Positions 63,163 to 64,000 of a DNA stretch of 64,000 bases are shown here, in pieces. The stretch lies in the NCBI GenBank assembly GCA_020543525.1, contig JAHYIO010000033.1, forward strand, positions 372,001 through 436,000, read 5' to 3'. The number at the start of each line of letters is the position of its first letter. The first letter of the stretch is position 1. A program made the translations under genes and the position numbers. The stretch is from Coriolopsis trogii. Its lineage: Eukaryota; Basidiomycota; Agaricomycetes; Polyporales; Polyporaceae. The notes beneath the pieces are model-generated. The model ran no database searches. It was given only the letters and a program-made list of their open reading frames with translations, and was not told the DNA's origin.

Positions 63163-64000
63163 ATGTATATCCGAGTCGGCTCGCTGCAGGTTACGATTCA
63201 AGCTCGGTGCAAGACGCATCAACTCCTCGACATAGCTGCATCCTCGTCGATATGCACGCCTGGCAGCAGAGGAAGGTGTAAAGCATGAGACGAGCACGGG
63301 ATCGCCGACATACGGTCCGACTCGTCTAACTCTCACATGCCACCCGTTGCAAGACCATCATGTCGTGGCCGCTTCGCACTGTCATGCGACCTGTACGACC
63401 GTCCTAGCAGAACGTGCAATGCGTGAGCCGCTTTCGCCGTGCAACAAGGTCGTTCTTCGCTCTCCGCCGGTTTGACGGGCTGTGTCATTTACGATCCGCT
63501 GAGAAGCCCGTGGGCACATCGCTGCGCACACACAAAGCAGCACTTTACGAGGGGGGGGTGGACTCACTCGCTCCCTCGTTCTTGTGAGTAGCACAGTTGA
63601 AAGTTGCGACCACCTTGGGTCGCGAAAGGCAGAGACTAGGTGCGCAGTCGACACTTGATCCGCTAGAGGTTCTCTGAATGTATGCACTTGCTCGTATTTT
63701 TACTGTTCACATATCTCATTTCCTAGCCAGCGTACAGGGGCATACCATATAGAAGGCAGATGCAACGAAGGTACGAATACACGTCTTGGGGGAGAAGCTA
63801 CGCAAAAAGACGGTACGGAGAGGCTCGCAAAGAAGCCGCCATGTACGTGCGCGGCTTTACGGTCGTAGCTGTGCCCCGATAGATGTGAGAACTGAGGACC
63901 CCACCCGGCCAGTTGCCGACGGAGCTCACGGAATTCACGAACACGGTGAGGGCGCAAAATCTCTGTCCGCATTTACTTCAACTGCTGATACCAAGAGCAC
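63163..64000. other. Right-edge region, no gene seen
   Basis: A run of eight guanines occurs at 63551-63558. Minus-strand frames of 60-100 codons have no coding composition. A gene could begin beyond the edge. Confidence 0.45.

Overview
The window is nuclear DNA of a filamentous basidiomycete, most likely an Agaricomycete of the wood-decay type (inference). The evidence is dense short spliceosomal introns of about 50-80 bp with GT(A/G)NGT donors and CTNAC-like branch sites, moderately high GC, and protein families expanded in that class: F-box-like proteins with leucine-rich-repeat-like bodies, a DUF6533 membrane protein, and multi-exon microsomal P450s. There is no bacterial operon structure and no CRISPR array. 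I joined exons by hand. For eleven multi-exon genes the summed exon length is an exact multiple of three and the reading frame closes, which supports the models independently of similarity.

Layout, left to right. 1-1.8 kb: a disordered proline/serine-rich protein running off the left edge (-). 2.1-2.6 kb: a DUF202 small membrane protein (-). 2.6-5.6 kb: no convincing gene. 5.6-8.6 kb: a ten-exon Stealth-family sugar-phosphate transferase (+). 9.0-15.4 kb: a P450 (+) flanked by two paralogous copies of an unrecognised two-exon gene (both -). 15.9-19.1 kb: an R3H-SUZ RNA-binding protein (-). 19.4-22.4 kb: a vacuolar amino-acid permease (-) and RNA polymerase II subunit RPB4 (+), start codons about 74 bp apart. 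22.9-31.4 kb: three tandem F-box paralogues (-) interrupted by a broken glutamine-rich gene. 31.8-41.6 kb: TEL1/ATM kinase (+). 42.5-45.1 kb: STE20/PAK kinase (-). 45.9-48.4 kb: PIF1 helicase (+). 48.9-50.6 kb: a fourth F-box gene (+). 51.4-53.9 kb: a second P450 (-), paralogous to the first with the same 14-exon layout. 54.1-54.5 kb: a 347-bp inverted-repeat (MITE-like) element. 54.7-56.7 kb: RAD9 of the 9-1-1 clamp (+). 57.7-58.0 kb: a short acidic protein (-). 58.8-59.9 kb: a CxxC-pair protein (+). 61.4-63.2 kb: a DUF6533 seven-helix-type membrane protein (+).

How the genes work together: TEL1, PIF1 and RAD9 all act in telomere and DNA-damage maintenance and lie within 25 kb. They are separated by unrelated genes, so this looks like ordinary gene proximity, not a cluster. 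STE20 acts downstream of Cdc42 in polarity and mating signalling. RPB4 and the amino-acid permease share a very small divergent promoter. The P450s have no biosynthetic backbone enzyme beside them, so I do not call a secondary-metabolite cluster. I found no clear new defence or mobile system. The most distinctive items are the duplicate-flanked P450 block with a probable GC-AG intron, the damaged Q-rich gene with an in-frame stop plus an 8-bp tandem duplication, and the hairpin-rich inverted-repeat element.
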